Shown here in pieces: positions 24,984 to 33,036 of a stretch of 45,613 nt of DNA. Source of the stretch: Pseudomonadota bacterium (GTDB taxonomy: Bacteria > Pseudomonadota > Gammaproteobacteria > Steroidobacterales > JBCBZW01). How positions within the stretch are numbered: the stretch's first letter is position 1; the number at the start of each line of letters is the position of its first letter. The stretch spans positions 1 through 45,613 of the forward strand of contig JBCCWS010000048.1 in the NCBI GenBank assembly GCA_039193195.1, read 5' to 3'. A program made the position numbers and the translations under genes. The notes below the pieces were generated by a model that was given only the letters and a program-made list of their open reading frames with translations, ran no database searches and was not told where the DNA came from.

Positions 24984-26053
24984 CGCGAAACCCACCTGGT
25001 TTTTTTATTAGGCTTACGTATACGCATGATCAAGGGGATGAGCCCACTGGCGAATAGGATTGCGCCCGCTGGAGTGGGTATCGGCGATGGGTGGAACTGA
25101 GCGTCGTTCACTTGCGTCCAGGCGAAGGTCATGTCGACGCCTTGTCCCGCGCCTAACGTCAACCCAAAGATGTAGCTGAGGAACACATCGAAGCTCGCTT
25201 CGGCAAAGCCGTCGTCGTCTGTCGCCGTTGCTCCCACCGTGAACTGCAGTCCCAAGATGCCGTCGTCCGTGTCGAAGATACCGTAGGTAACGGTCGCGCC
25301 CGCGCCTACCTCGCTGCTTGATATCACGGGTCCCGCGAAGTCGTCGTAGCTAAGGTGCTCGCTCGAGAGTCCCGAGAACAGGATCGAGAAGGTGGCGCTT
25401 GTCCTGGCGGCACCGTCACTGCCGCCGACTCGTGAGAGGACGAATCCGTCGAGCTCACCCGTGACATCGAAGCTGATGTCCCGCCCGGTGGTGTTCTCGA
25501 AGGTCGTCGTGCGGGCAATGCCGTAAGCCGAGTACGCCTCAGCTGCGACAGGTGTCGAGGTGATCCGCACCTGAGCCAAGCCGGAGCGATCCACATCGAC
25601 ATCCCCCATGGCGAAGAATGTCACATCGCTACCCTGGTCCTGAAGGGCGAGCACCGAGATGTCGTACTGCGCGTCTGAGAACTCGGTGGGGTCGACACGG
25701 TTGGTGCGCAGCTGGCGTCGGGACAAGAAGGGCACCGGCGGGTCGCAGCTTGCACAACCGATTTGAACGTCGTCGGTGTCTACCGCCACAATGGCCTCAG
25801 GATCATCGATCGTGCTGCTGATCCCGAACGGGTCGAAGATGGGCCCTGAGGTCTGCGACGTGACCCCATCGGGCACCGCGCCGTCGCTGACCGTGAATTG
25901 ATGCGACATAGTGGTAAAGCTGACCACTTCCACGGAGGCGGCGGAAGCCGCATCGATAGCCGTCGCCAGGATGAGAAGGCTTGTCACCCCAGCCAGGTAC
26001 CATTCGCTGCTACCCCTGCGGTGTGTGGCGCAGCCTTCTACCAGTGAGTTCAT
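24980..26053 (-). CDS. Secreted protein with PEP-CTERM-like C-terminal sorting signal
   Basis: The ATG at 26051-26053 is chosen because AAGGAG lies 6 bp upstream; another ATG six bases earlier is too close to it. The leader has an extended N-region and a hydrophobic core (WYLAGVTSLLILATAIDAAS, cleavage near ASA). The 357-aa product is acidic and beta-rich, with few basic residues and a CASCDPP pair. The C-terminus has the tripartite sorting layout: PIPTPAG, a hydrophobic helix (AILFASGLIPLIMRI) and a basic tail (RKPNKKTR). This resembles PEP-CTERM/VPLPA-type signals processed by exosortases. No exosortase is in the window. It would be a surface or biofilm-matrix protein if the signal is real. 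Its stop lies inside the dispersed repeat. Confidence 0.7.
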   Translation of the reverse strand: MNSLVEGCATHRRGSSEWYLAGVTSLLILATAIDAASAASVEVVSFTTMSHQFTVSDGAVPDGVTSQTSGPIFDPFGISSTIDDPEAIVAVDTDDVQIGCASCDPPVPFLSRRQLRTNRVDPTEFSDAQYDISVLALQDQGSDVTFFAMGDVDVDRSGLAQVRITSTPVAAEAYSAYGIARTTTFENTTGRDISFDVTGELDGFVLSRVGGSDGAARTSATFSILFSGLSSEHLSYDDFAGPVISSSEVGAGATVTYGIFDTDDGILGLQFTVGATATDDDGFAEASFDVFLSYIFGLTLGAGQGVDMTFAWTQVNDAQFHPSPIPTPAGAILFASGLIPLIMRIRKPNKKTRWVSR

Positions 26054-26400
26054 GGTCATCTCCTTGATCGTCGTCTCGGCGGGTGACGGCATGGCCGTAG
26101 CGGCCCTACCCTCCTTACGCAAAGCGGGCACGGAAGCCGACATAGCCCGCGACACGCAAGGCGAGCGAGGCGAGGTGGGCACAGGAGAAAGATGGAGCGA
26201 TCGCGCGAGATGACCGTTCTTCGGGGTGTCGACGCGGCGCTGCCGATCCCTGAGTAGGCGCGGTGCTAGGGCGCTAAAGCGAGGCCGCGGCTAAGCCGGT
26301 CCGCCTGGTCGTGATCAGTGGGGTGGATTGCACCCGGCGTGTCACAGCGACTCGCCGGGATTGGGTGCCAAGGCCGGGTGCGTGCCCCCGGCGTGCGGCT
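26054..26400. other. Gene-free stretch with nested inverted repeats
   Basis: This separates two leftward genes. GCACCCGGC (26330-26338) pairs with GCCGGGTGC (26373-26381), and GCCGGG (26373-26378) can alternatively pair with CCCGGC (26387-26392). These competing hairpins follow the stop of the TonB-C-like gene and may end its transcript. The AAGGAG at the left edge is the ribosome-binding site of the CTERM gene. Confidence 0.45.
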
Positions 26401-27351
26401 CTACAAAGTGCCTTGCTGGCCTAGCCAACGGTTGAGCTCGTCCAAGAAGCGGCTGTCGTCCTCCGGTCGGAACGCCGCCATCTCTTGCATCGTGTAGCAG
26501 TCACGGCCGAGGCGTGAGCCGAGCTCCTCATCTTCGCGACAGTTGTCGCGCGGGAAGTAGCGACTGTTGCGTTTGTGTAGCGTTGGCGTGTGCACGACCA
26601 GCGCCATCGCCGATCCTGCGTTCTCCCGCGCCGGGATGTAACGCGACTCGACTAGGTGTTCGAAGGCTGCGTCGACAGGGAAGGCCCCCGGATCGACGCC
26701 CTTCACCACGCCGACGCCCGCGACTAGACCGTCGGCTCCGACCTGCACGGAGGCACCAAAGGCGAAGGCGGAGATGTCCTTACACACCTCTGCATCGCCC
26801 GCATCGCAGTCGGCGCTAGCGACGAGACGGTCGTACCAAGTGCCGGACTTGCCTATGATCTCCTGCGGACCGTAGTAGTCGTTACCGTGATCCCGGGTGT
26901 GCAGCCCCGCGTTCGGAAACACGCTCACCTCGCAGCGCCCACGGGAGTCGCAGTCGACCTGAGCGCGGATGGGCATGGAGACGGCTACCCGCTCCCCGTC
27001 GATCTGCGCTGGCAGGAACTTGGCCCGCTTCAAGCGGTGGAGAATCTCGTTGCGCAACCAAAAGCGAAGGCGGTCGCCACCGCCGTGTTGCGCGCATTTT
27101 CGTGCGCCCACGTCGCCGCGCTTGCTCACCATTACCTGGCAGACGATGGAGGTCGATTGGGAGCGGGGAATGAAGTCATCGGGGAAGCGGAACTGGGCGG
27201 AGACGGGCACGCGGCCGAGTTCCGGGTGGGCAGGTTGGACCTGCGCCGCGGCCGCTGTAGCGGAGGTCGAGAGGGCGACGAGGAGCAACAGGCCTAGGGC
27301 CGCAATGCTGTCGCCACGCAGTCCAACGCGGAGGGTAGTTAGTCGGTGCAT
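26401..27351 (-). CDS. Secreted protein with one or two TonB-C-like domains
   Basis: The start is uncertain. The ATG at 27349-27351 gives a short basic N-region and a good leader core (SIAALGLLLLVALSTSATAA); ATGs at 27361-27366 would add a few residues. The mature protein is about 280 residues. The first half, VPVSAQFRFPDDFIPR...SIVCQVMVSKRGDVGARKC...LKRAKFLPAQIDGERVAVSM, follows the pattern of the TonB C-terminal fold. The second half, FGASVQVGADGLVAGVGVVK...VESRYIPARENAGSAMAL, looks like a second, weaker copy. There is no inner-membrane anchor or proline-rich spacer, so it is not a canonical energy transducer. Several cysteine pairs are present. The function is unknown; a periplasmic partner for an envelope system is possible. 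Confidence 0.6.
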   Translation of the reverse strand: MHRLTTLRVGLRGDSIAALGLLLLVALSTSATAAAAQVQPAHPELGRVPVSAQFRFPDDFIPRSQSTSIVCQVMVSKRGDVGARKCAQHGGGDRLRFWLRNEILHRLKRAKFLPAQIDGERVAVSMPIRAQVDCDSRGRCEVSVFPNAGLHTRDHGNDYYGPQEIIGKSGTWYDRLVASADCDAGDAEVCKDISAFAFGASVQVGADGLVAGVGVVKGVDPGAFPVDAAFEHLVESRYIPARENAGSAMALVVHTPTLHKRNSRYFPRDNCREDEELGSRLGRDCYTMQEMAAFRPEDDSRFLDELNRWLGQQGTL

Positions 27352-27730
27352 GTTCGGTCTCATCATTGAGCTAACGCGTAAGGGCACAGCTCAGCAATTT
27401 CGCGGTGGGAAGTCAAAGTCGCATGACTCCCCGCCTCGCGTTGGCGTGTCAGGCTCGGAGCGGGCGCAGTGCTGAGCGATGTCGAGGCGGGCGCCATGGT
27501 CGAGGTGTGTCGCCCAACTGGCAGAGTCCTGGTCTCCAATTGCGGCCATTCGGCAGACGCGGAAGTCTCCGGTGAGAGTTTCTTCAGCGTCCGCAATTTG
27601 CCTTCTACGCAATCGGTTTGTGCCCAAACGATATGACCAGTGCGGTCAATGGAGTCTTACTTGCACCGGTACGGGGGAGTCCGCACCCCCAACACAGAGC
27701 GCCTTGCAGGCTTGTGTGGCCGCTTGACGG
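27352..27730. other. Gene-free stretch, nothing recognised
   Basis: This lies between the leftward TonB-C-like gene and the leftward SDR gene, so it should include the promoter of the former. Short frames on both strands lack motifs. I see no hairpin or operator worth naming. Confidence 0.3.
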
Positions 27731-28579
27731 TCAGGCGGCGTCGCGCTCCAGCTTGTCCATAAGCGCGGCCTGAACGTCAGGATCAGTCACCAACGAGGGG
27801 AGGGGCTGCTCCTTGCGGTTGGCGACCAGTATGCCCGTGCGACCATCGAACCTCTCAGGGTCGGTCGCGAACACCACCTTTGCGGCTTGCTTGTCTGGTG
27901 GACTGAACAGCAACGGTGCCAACCACCGGAGCACCAGGGGCATTCCATCGCCACCAGCCGTCATGGAGGTTCGCGTTGGCCCAGGGTCCACCGAGCGAAT
28001 CAGAATGTTGTCACGCCGAAGACCGTCGGCCATGGCGGTGCCCATGATCGTCAGTGCCATCTTCGACGCTGCATAAGCACCGAATAGGCCAAACTGCTCA
28101 GGCCGTGACAGTTGGGCAACATCCAGCCATTTTACGGCCTTGATAGCTGAGGAGGACATGGTGCTCACCATCGTGGGCGCCTCTCCTTCCCCACGGACTA
28201 ACGCCGGTCGCAGCAGCTGCGTTAACACGTAGCCTGCTAATACGTTCACCGCGTAGTGGGCGTCATGTCCGCTACGCCCAATACTGGGCGATGACGCCAA
28301 CACGCCGGAGACGTTGTAAAGCGCGTCAATCCTCGGATGTGCAGTACGAACTTCCTCAGCCGCTTCCCGAATCTGGGTGATCTGCGTGAGATCCGCGTGA
28401 TACGCACGGACATCGACGTCTGGGAAGGCGGCTCCCAGCCCCCGTCGCTGGCTCTCGGATTTGTCGGACGAACGGTTGATGAGCGCCAGGTCCCATCCCT
28501 CGGCGGCGAGCAGGGTGGCGATCTCCCCGCCGATACCGCCAGTTGACCCGGTAATGACTGCCGTCTTTGAAATGGACAT
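27731..28579 (-). CDS. Short-chain dehydrogenase/reductase (SDR)
   Basis: The ATG at 28577-28579 has AGGAG 6 bp upstream. The 282-aa product has a Rossmann N-terminus with the cofactor motif TGSTGGIG (residues 10-17), YNVSGV (88-93) in place of the usual NNAG, a serine region (VSTMSSSA, 138-145) and the catalytic pair Y169-x-x-x-K173 in YAASK. All parts needed for an NAD(P)-dependent oxidoreductase are present. The replacement of NNAG is unusual but tolerated in extended or plant-type relatives. The substrate is unknown. The gene lies 48 bp downstream of a TetR regulator on the same strand, which probably controls it. Confidence 0.88.
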   Translation of the reverse strand: MSISKTAVITGSTGGIGGEIATLLAAEGWDLALINRSSDKSESQRRGLGAAFPDVDVRAYHADLTQITQIREAAEEVRTAHPRIDALYNVSGVLASSPSIGRSGHDAHYAVNVLAGYVLTQLLRPALVRGEGEAPTMVSTMSSSAIKAVKWLDVAQLSRPEQFGLFGAYAASKMALTIMGTAMADGLRRDNILIRSVDPGPTRTSMTAGGDGMPLVLRWLAPLLFSPPDKQAAKVVFATDPERFDGRTGILVANRKEQPLPSLVTDPDVQAALMDKLERDAA

Positions 28580-28627
28580 GCTCCGCTCCTGCCGATTGAT
28601 AATGCGTTCGTGGTGAGAAGGTCGGTA

Positions 28628-29230
28628 TCACTTCGCTGCGGACAAGCCACACAGTCGGGCAATCAGTGAGAGGAACACCTCGTCATCTCCCGATTTCGCG
28701 ACACTGCCTCTGCGCAAGCGCTCCATCGTGCCCGCCGCCGCAATCGTAGCGGTTATCAGTGCTTCTCGGCCCGTGTTGCTGATTAGGCCGCGACGCCTAT
28801 CGTTAGCGATATCAAGCGTGAGACGGCGATGCACTTCGGCGGCCGTATCGGCATGGTGGGCGTAGAGCTCGGAGAGAACGACCGTGGCGTCGGTGTCGTG
28901 ATCTCGTAGCGCGAGCACATACTGGAGCCGCGAGATGGTTACCGAGCGGTACCGATTGCCAGGCGCCTTTGCGCTCCTGCCCCCAATTTGATTGAGCGTC
29001 TTCAGCGAGAGCTCGTCGATAAGGCGATTCAGATCGCTGAAGTAGGTGTAATAGGAGTTCCTGCGAATACCCGCGAACTCAGCGACAGAAGCCACCGTAA
29101 GGGCTTGGTAACCTGATTCACACAAGATGCGAATGGCAGCCTTCGCGATCGCGCGACGGGTTCTCTCGCCCTTGCGCAAGCCCTCCGCCTCGCTGACGGG
29201 CACCTCGTATCTGCGGAGGGCGACGTTCAC
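28628..29230 (-). CDS. TetR-family transcriptional regulator
   Basis: The 200-aa product starts at a GTG (29228-29230) with no clear Shine-Dalgarno. The N-terminal DNA-binding domain is typical: RKGERTRRAIAKAAIRILCE, then ALTVASVAEFAGIRRNSYYTYF with the recognition helix ending in the family's YTYF motif. The C-terminal ligand-binding part (about 80-200) is helical and unassigned. It is upstream of the SDR gene in the same direction, so it likely represses that gene, and itself, until an inducer binds. Confidence 0.85.
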   Translation of the reverse strand: MNVALRRYEVPVSEAEGLRKGERTRRAIAKAAIRILCESGYQALTVASVAEFAGIRRNSYYTYFSDLNRLIDELSLKTLNQIGGRSAKAPGNRYRSVTISRLQYVLALRDHDTDATVVLSELYAHHADTAAEVHRRLTLDIANDRRRGLISNTGREALITATIAAAGTMERLRRGSVAKSGDDEVFLSLIARLCGLSAAK

Positions 29231-29293
29231 GAGGCACGACCTACGGCGACAGCGGTGATACCCGATCGGGCAGGCGGTAAGTGGGCGGCACGC

Positions 29294-30379
29294 CTATTCA
29301 CCCGTGGTGCCTGCATAGGGGGCGATGCGAAACTCGACCAACGGCTGTCCCGTCCACGACTTGATGGCGCGGCGTAGAGCGCGTGAGTCAGAGAAGCCGC
29401 TAATGCCCGAGAGGTCCTCAGCGCTTGTCGTCGGATCTCGCATCACCTGCTCACGCAGCAGTCTAAGGCGCGCTCGCTCGATGAGCTTGCCAACGCTCGT
29501 ACCCTGGCGTTGGGCGACCCTTTGTGCCGTGCGACCACCCATTCCTGCCTTGGTGGCCGCGCGCTCCACGCTGAAAAAGCCCATGTTGGCGCACACGTTG
29601 ACAGCACTGACCAGCTCCATGAAGTCGGCTACCTCGGAACCGCTCTGCCGCCGGGCTGCTCTTTGCTCGAGTTGCCCTAAGGCCTTGCGGAAAGCTGCAT
29701 GCTCGTGCGCGCTGCGGTGGTGCTCCACATTCGATTTTCGCCACACCAAGGAGTAGCTCTGATCTTCGCAGTGAAAGCGAACGGGTGCTTGAAAGAAGTC
29801 CTCGTAGGCGGTGCGCACGCCGTTGCGGTCGAAGCGTAGGCGCACTTCGTGCGGTTGCCCATCGGCGCGAAACACCGAACGCATAAGACGCACGAGTACG
29901 CCCATTACCACCTCGTTGCAGCAGCCGTTGTCGAACTCGATGCCAGGGAACCTGATCGAGAAGCGCGTGTAGGTCTTGGTTTCGTCGAGCGCGGCAATCA
30001 AGCCGTTGTGAAAGAGATCGAAGTAAGAGACTAGCGCCTGGAGCCCAGCGCGCCCCGTTGGGGCGAGCTGAACGGCTCCTTCTAGCCCGGAAAAGAAGCT
30101 AAAGGGCGCGCCCTGGGCCACCTCAATCGCGGGCGCAACGCCAAGTCCTTCCTCGAGCACCTGTGCGAATAGGGTAGGTCCGGCGATCGCCGGCAGAGGA
30201 TTCCCTGGGTTCAAAGCACCCAGCGATACGCCGATCAGACTCTCAATGCGATCCCTTGGCATGCCGCAGCGCAGGGAGTACCGAGCGAGGCTGAGCACCG
30301 GATCGGCGCTCACAGTACCTGAACGCCCGATCAGCCCTCGACCCCTCCTAGCCCGCTGGATGCTTGTTGTCGTCCTCAC
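29294..30379 (-). CDS. AraC-family transcriptional regulator
   Basis: A GTG at 30377-30379 follows GCAGGAGAG with about 6-bp spacing, which fixes the start. The 361-aa product has an N-terminal ligand-binding half of the arabinose-binding-like (AraC_N/PF12625) type (about 30-215; note SRYSLRCG-like YSLRCGMPRDRIESLIGVSL). The C-terminal HTH pair (about 265-350) includes ATKAGMGGRTAQRVAQRQGT and the second helix DLSGISGFSDSRALRRAIKS, then WTGQPLVEFR. It is divergent from the SPFH/P-type ATPase operon with 211 bp between, so it is the best local candidate to control that operon as well as itself; this is inference. The inducer is unknown. Confidence 0.85.
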   Translation of the reverse strand: MRTTTSIQRARRGRGLIGRSGTVSADPVLSLARYSLRCGMPRDRIESLIGVSLGALNPGNPLPAIAGPTLFAQVLEEGLGVAPAIEVAQGAPFSFFSGLEGAVQLAPTGRAGLQALVSYFDLFHNGLIAALDETKTYTRFSIRFPGIEFDNGCCNEVVMGVLVRLMRSVFRADGQPHEVRLRFDRNGVRTAYEDFFQAPVRFHCEDQSYSLVWRKSNVEHHRSAHEHAAFRKALGQLEQRAARRQSGSEVADFMELVSAVNVCANMGFFSVERAATKAGMGGRTAQRVAQRQGTSVGKLIERARLRLLREQVMRDPTTSAEDLSGISGFSDSRALRRAIKSWTGQPLVEFRIAPYAGTTGE

Positions 30380-30427
30380 CCAACTCTCCTGCAGTCACGT
30401 TGAAGATTTCCATCGTGCCCCCATTTT

Positions 30428-30448
30428 CGACGCACCGTCGGTTTTTTC
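30428..30448 (+). promoter_or_regulatory. Small hairpin with T-run in the leader of the SPFH/ATPase operon
   Basis: CGACG (30428-30432) and CGTCG (30436-30440) pair across a 3-base loop and are followed by GTTTTTT, the layout of a weak intrinsic terminator. It stands about 140 bp before the first start codon of the operon, in the divergent region shared with the AraC gene. It could attenuate the operon if transcription begins upstream. Confidence 0.3.
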
Positions 30449-30590
30449 TCAATACGACATCGTGTGCGGTCTTTGGGCTCATTCCGGGGGCAAAAACCTG
30501 GCGCGATTTGTCCTCCCTCCGACTCGCGAACTGTGGGAGCGTCGAAAGCATTCATTCGTGACCGAACGGCCACGCTCAAGGAGAGGGCAG

Positions 30591-31328
30591 ATGAGTCGAA
30601 CCGAACCTAGGAACAACAATCAGGACGGGCAGGTCCGGTTCACTCGCAAGACCGTTGTCTTCATCATCTTGGCCGGTGCGGTCTGTGCCTCCGGGGTCGC
30701 TGTGCAGCAATTCTTCAGCACCCGCGGGGACACGGCTTTGGCGAGCGGCGCCATCGTGCCATTGGCGAGCGTCTGGTTTGTTATCTCAAATTGGTACTGC
30801 GCCAACGCGAGCTTTCTCTACGGTCGGCATCACCTGCCGCTGTGGTTCATCGTTCTCGGCTGGTTTGGGCTGGCGGGCGGTGGTACAGATCATCTCATCG
30901 AGCTGTACTCGTACCTTCGCGGTGACCACCAGCCATTTGCTGAGCATTGGGTGGATATGCACCTGTTCGGCATCCCCATGGTGTGGTTTCCCTTCGTCGC
31001 CTTTGGCGTCACGTCGCTGATGGGTATCTGGGGCATGGTGTACGTGTTCATCAGAAATGCGCCCAACGCGTCGCTCGGTGCGAAGTGCTTGTTTGGGGTC
31101 TGGGCCTTATTGGGGGGGCTATGGGGCATCGGCTTCGAGCCCGCTTTGGTGCAGCACTCCACGATCTCCTGGTACGTAACGCACACGTTCATCACCCATG
31201 CTTTGCTGTCGATGCTGCCCGTCTACATCGTTTGGTTATACGCCTCTCACATCAATGTCTTCTCCTTGATCCCGCGACCCTCCCAGGGGGTGGGAATCTC
31301 CCCGCCGGCTAGCGCCGTCGCGCGCTAG
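30591..31328 (+). CDS. Histidine-rich polytopic membrane protein of unknown function
   Basis: The ATG at 30591 follows AAGGAGAGGG, so the open frame's earlier starts are not used. The 245-aa product has about six membrane helices, e.g. TVVFIILAGAVCASGVAVQQ, LASVWFVISNWYCANASFLY, LPLWFIVLGWFGLAGGGTDH and the last, THALLSMLPVYIVWLYAS. Histidines cluster in or next to helices: YGRHHLPLW, GGGTDHLIEL, AEHWVDMHLFG, QHST and YVTHTFITHA. Such patterns bind heme or metal ions in known membrane proteins. No family is recognised. It is the first gene of an operon with three SPFH proteins and a metal P-type ATPase (28 bp to the next gene), so a metal-related role is plausible but inferred. Confidence 0.75.
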   Translation: MSRTEPRNNNQDGQVRFTRKTVVFIILAGAVCASGVAVQQFFSTRGDTALASGAIVPLASVWFVISNWYCANASFLYGRHHLPLWFIVLGWFGLAGGGTDHLIELYSYLRGDHQPFAEHWVDMHLFGIPMVWFPFVAFGVTSLMGIWGMVYVFIRNAPNASLGAKCLFGVWALLGGLWGIGFEPALVQHSTISWYVTHTFITHALLSMLPVYIVWLYASHINVFSLIPRPSQGVGISPPASAVAR

Positions 31329-31356
31329 CTGTCGTTGACACAACGCCAAGCAGTCG

Positions 31357-33036
31357 ATGGAACACGCGCCCGAAGATGATGCGCTTCGCCGGCATGTCGA
31401 GTTTTCCGGCACGCTGCTGCCCGCCCTTCTTCTCGCGAGTGCCCTGGTTTGCCTGGCGGTGGCAATGTGGTCGAGACATCACACGGCAACGGCTGCCGCC
31501 GCATGGTTGGGCCTACAGGCACTGCTCTTCCTAGAGCTCAGGTATCGGCTTGCCGCTAGCGTGACGGACCATCACGCCGCTGGCTCAGGCGCGTTCGTAC
31601 CACCGGCGTTTCTCAGCTCGGCGCTAGTTCTGTGGTTGCTGCTAACGAGTTGTGTTGGCCTCGGTTACAATGCTCCGACGAGGCCTTTTGACGGCGGTAA
31701 GAGCGCCGTCGCCATCGCCACACTAGCGGCTTTCGTAGGTCTGAGTTTCGCACTCGCCAACTACTTCGAGCGTAAATCAGCGTCAGATCTGCTCCAAGCG
31801 AAGCGCTTGGCGAGTTGGTGCCGCGCGTCGATATGGTTGACTACGACTGCGCTGCTCTTCTCACTGCTACTGGCCACCGGAATAGTCCAGACTCAGAAAG
31901 CGATCGTGCAGGGGTTGATGCTCTCATCCCTGCTTCCCGTGCTCGAGTGGCTCGTGCGTACACTCGCCCACGAGGACGGGCGTGCATCGCTCGTCGGCGA
32001 TGTTCGAGGGATACCCCTGCTGTTCGGTCGACTGAACCCTGTGCGGAGCCTGTTCGCTGCAATCGAGCGGGCGACCGCCGTGGACGTGAGGAGCACCTGG
32101 GCGCTCACGTGCATTCGGCGCCTATTCGCTCCGCTAGCAGTGGCGTTGGCCCTTGTGCTGTGGCTCTCGAGCAGCCTTGTGACGGTAGGTGTCTTGCAGA
32201 GCGGGGTGCGCGAGCGCTTCGGTGCATCAGTGCTGGAGGAGGCGCTCGCTGCTGGCTTGCACCTCAAAGCCCCCTGGCCCATCGAAGAGATTCGGCAGGT
32301 GGAGACTGCTCGTGTGCGATCGATTCCACTGGGCTATGTGGGCCCGATGGAGGGTGCCTCGCTTCTCTGGACCAGGGCACATGCGCAAGAGGAATACAGC
32401 CTTCTTCTCGGTGATGGCCGTGACCTTGTGACTTTCAACGCCTCGCTCCAGTACCGGGTGCTGGACGCTTGGTCGTGGCGCTATGAGACGCAAAACCCCG
32501 AAAAGGGGCTGCGCATAGCGGCGGAGCAGGCCTTGCTGAGTGCCACGGTCAGCCGTTCCTTGGATGAGGTGCTGTCCGACAACACGACAGTGCTAGCTCA
32601 GCAGATCGAAGAGGCGATCCGTCAGCGGGTGAAGCAGTACGGCGTGGGTGCGCAGATTATGGGGCTGTCGTTGCAGGGGCTGCACCCGCCCGTAAGCGTT
32701 GCGGAGGACTATCAAGCCGTGGTCAGCGCGCAACATGAACGCCAGATCGAGGTTCTGGCCAGCCTCCAGTATGAAATCGAGACCGTTCATGCGGCGCAGG
32801 TCGCAGCGCTCGAGAGGTTGGCCGATGCGAAGGCGGCGGCTGTGGCGAGGGTCGCCAGCGCACGCGGCGCGGCGAAGACCTTTCGACAGCTACAAGCGGT
32901 CCACGCGCTCGCCCCAACCGCCTTCGAGCAGCACCATCGGTTACGTGCCCTCGAGGCGCTGGTGAGGGACCGCCCCTTCGCAGTGATCGATGAACGAATC
33001 GAGCGGGACGGAGGGGTGCTGTGGTTCGAGAACTGA
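31357..33036 (+). CDS. SPFH-domain (HflK-like) protein with extra N-terminal membrane domain
   Basis: The 559-aa product is longer than ordinary HflK (about 400). Residues 1-205 carry about six hydrophobic helices (LPALLLASALVCLAVAMW, LSSALVLWLLLTSCVGLG, TTTALLFSLLLATGIV and others). Another helix (about 256-278) precedes the SPFH domain. The SPFH part has AGLHLKAPWPIE (299-310), a motif shared with the next gene, and the HflK-type strand NASLQYRVLDAWSWRYETQN. A long alanine-rich helix (about 470-540, with ALERLADAKAAAVARVASAR) would form the coiled-coil wall. HflK/HflC build cage-like rings at the inner membrane and modulate FtsH; FtsH itself is not here. The stop lies within the next gene, which overlaps it by 16 bp. 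Confidence 0.82.
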   Translation: MEHAPEDDALRRHVEFSGTLLPALLLASALVCLAVAMWSRHHTATAAAAWLGLQALLFLELRYRLAASVTDHHAAGSGAFVPPAFLSSALVLWLLLTSCVGLGYNAPTRPFDGGKSAVAIATLAAFVGLSFALANYFERKSASDLLQAKRLASWCRASIWLTTTALLFSLLLATGIVQTQKAIVQGLMLSSLLPVLEWLVRTLAHEDGRASLVGDVRGIPLLFGRLNPVRSLFAAIERATAVDVRSTWALTCIRRLFAPLAVALALVLWLSSSLVTVGVLQSGVRERFGASVLEEALAAGLHLKAPWPIEEIRQVETARVRSIPLGYVGPMEGASLLWTRAHAQEEYSLLLGDGRDLVTFNASLQYRVLDAWSWRYETQNPEKGLRIAAEQALLSATVSRSLDEVLSDNTTVLAQQIEEAIRQRVKQYGVGAQIMGLSLQGLHPPVSVAEDYQAVVSAQHERQIEVLASLQYEIETVHAAQVAALERLADAKAAAVARVASARGAAKTFRQLQAVHALAPTAFEQHHRLRALEALVRDRPFAVIDERIERDGGVLWFEN

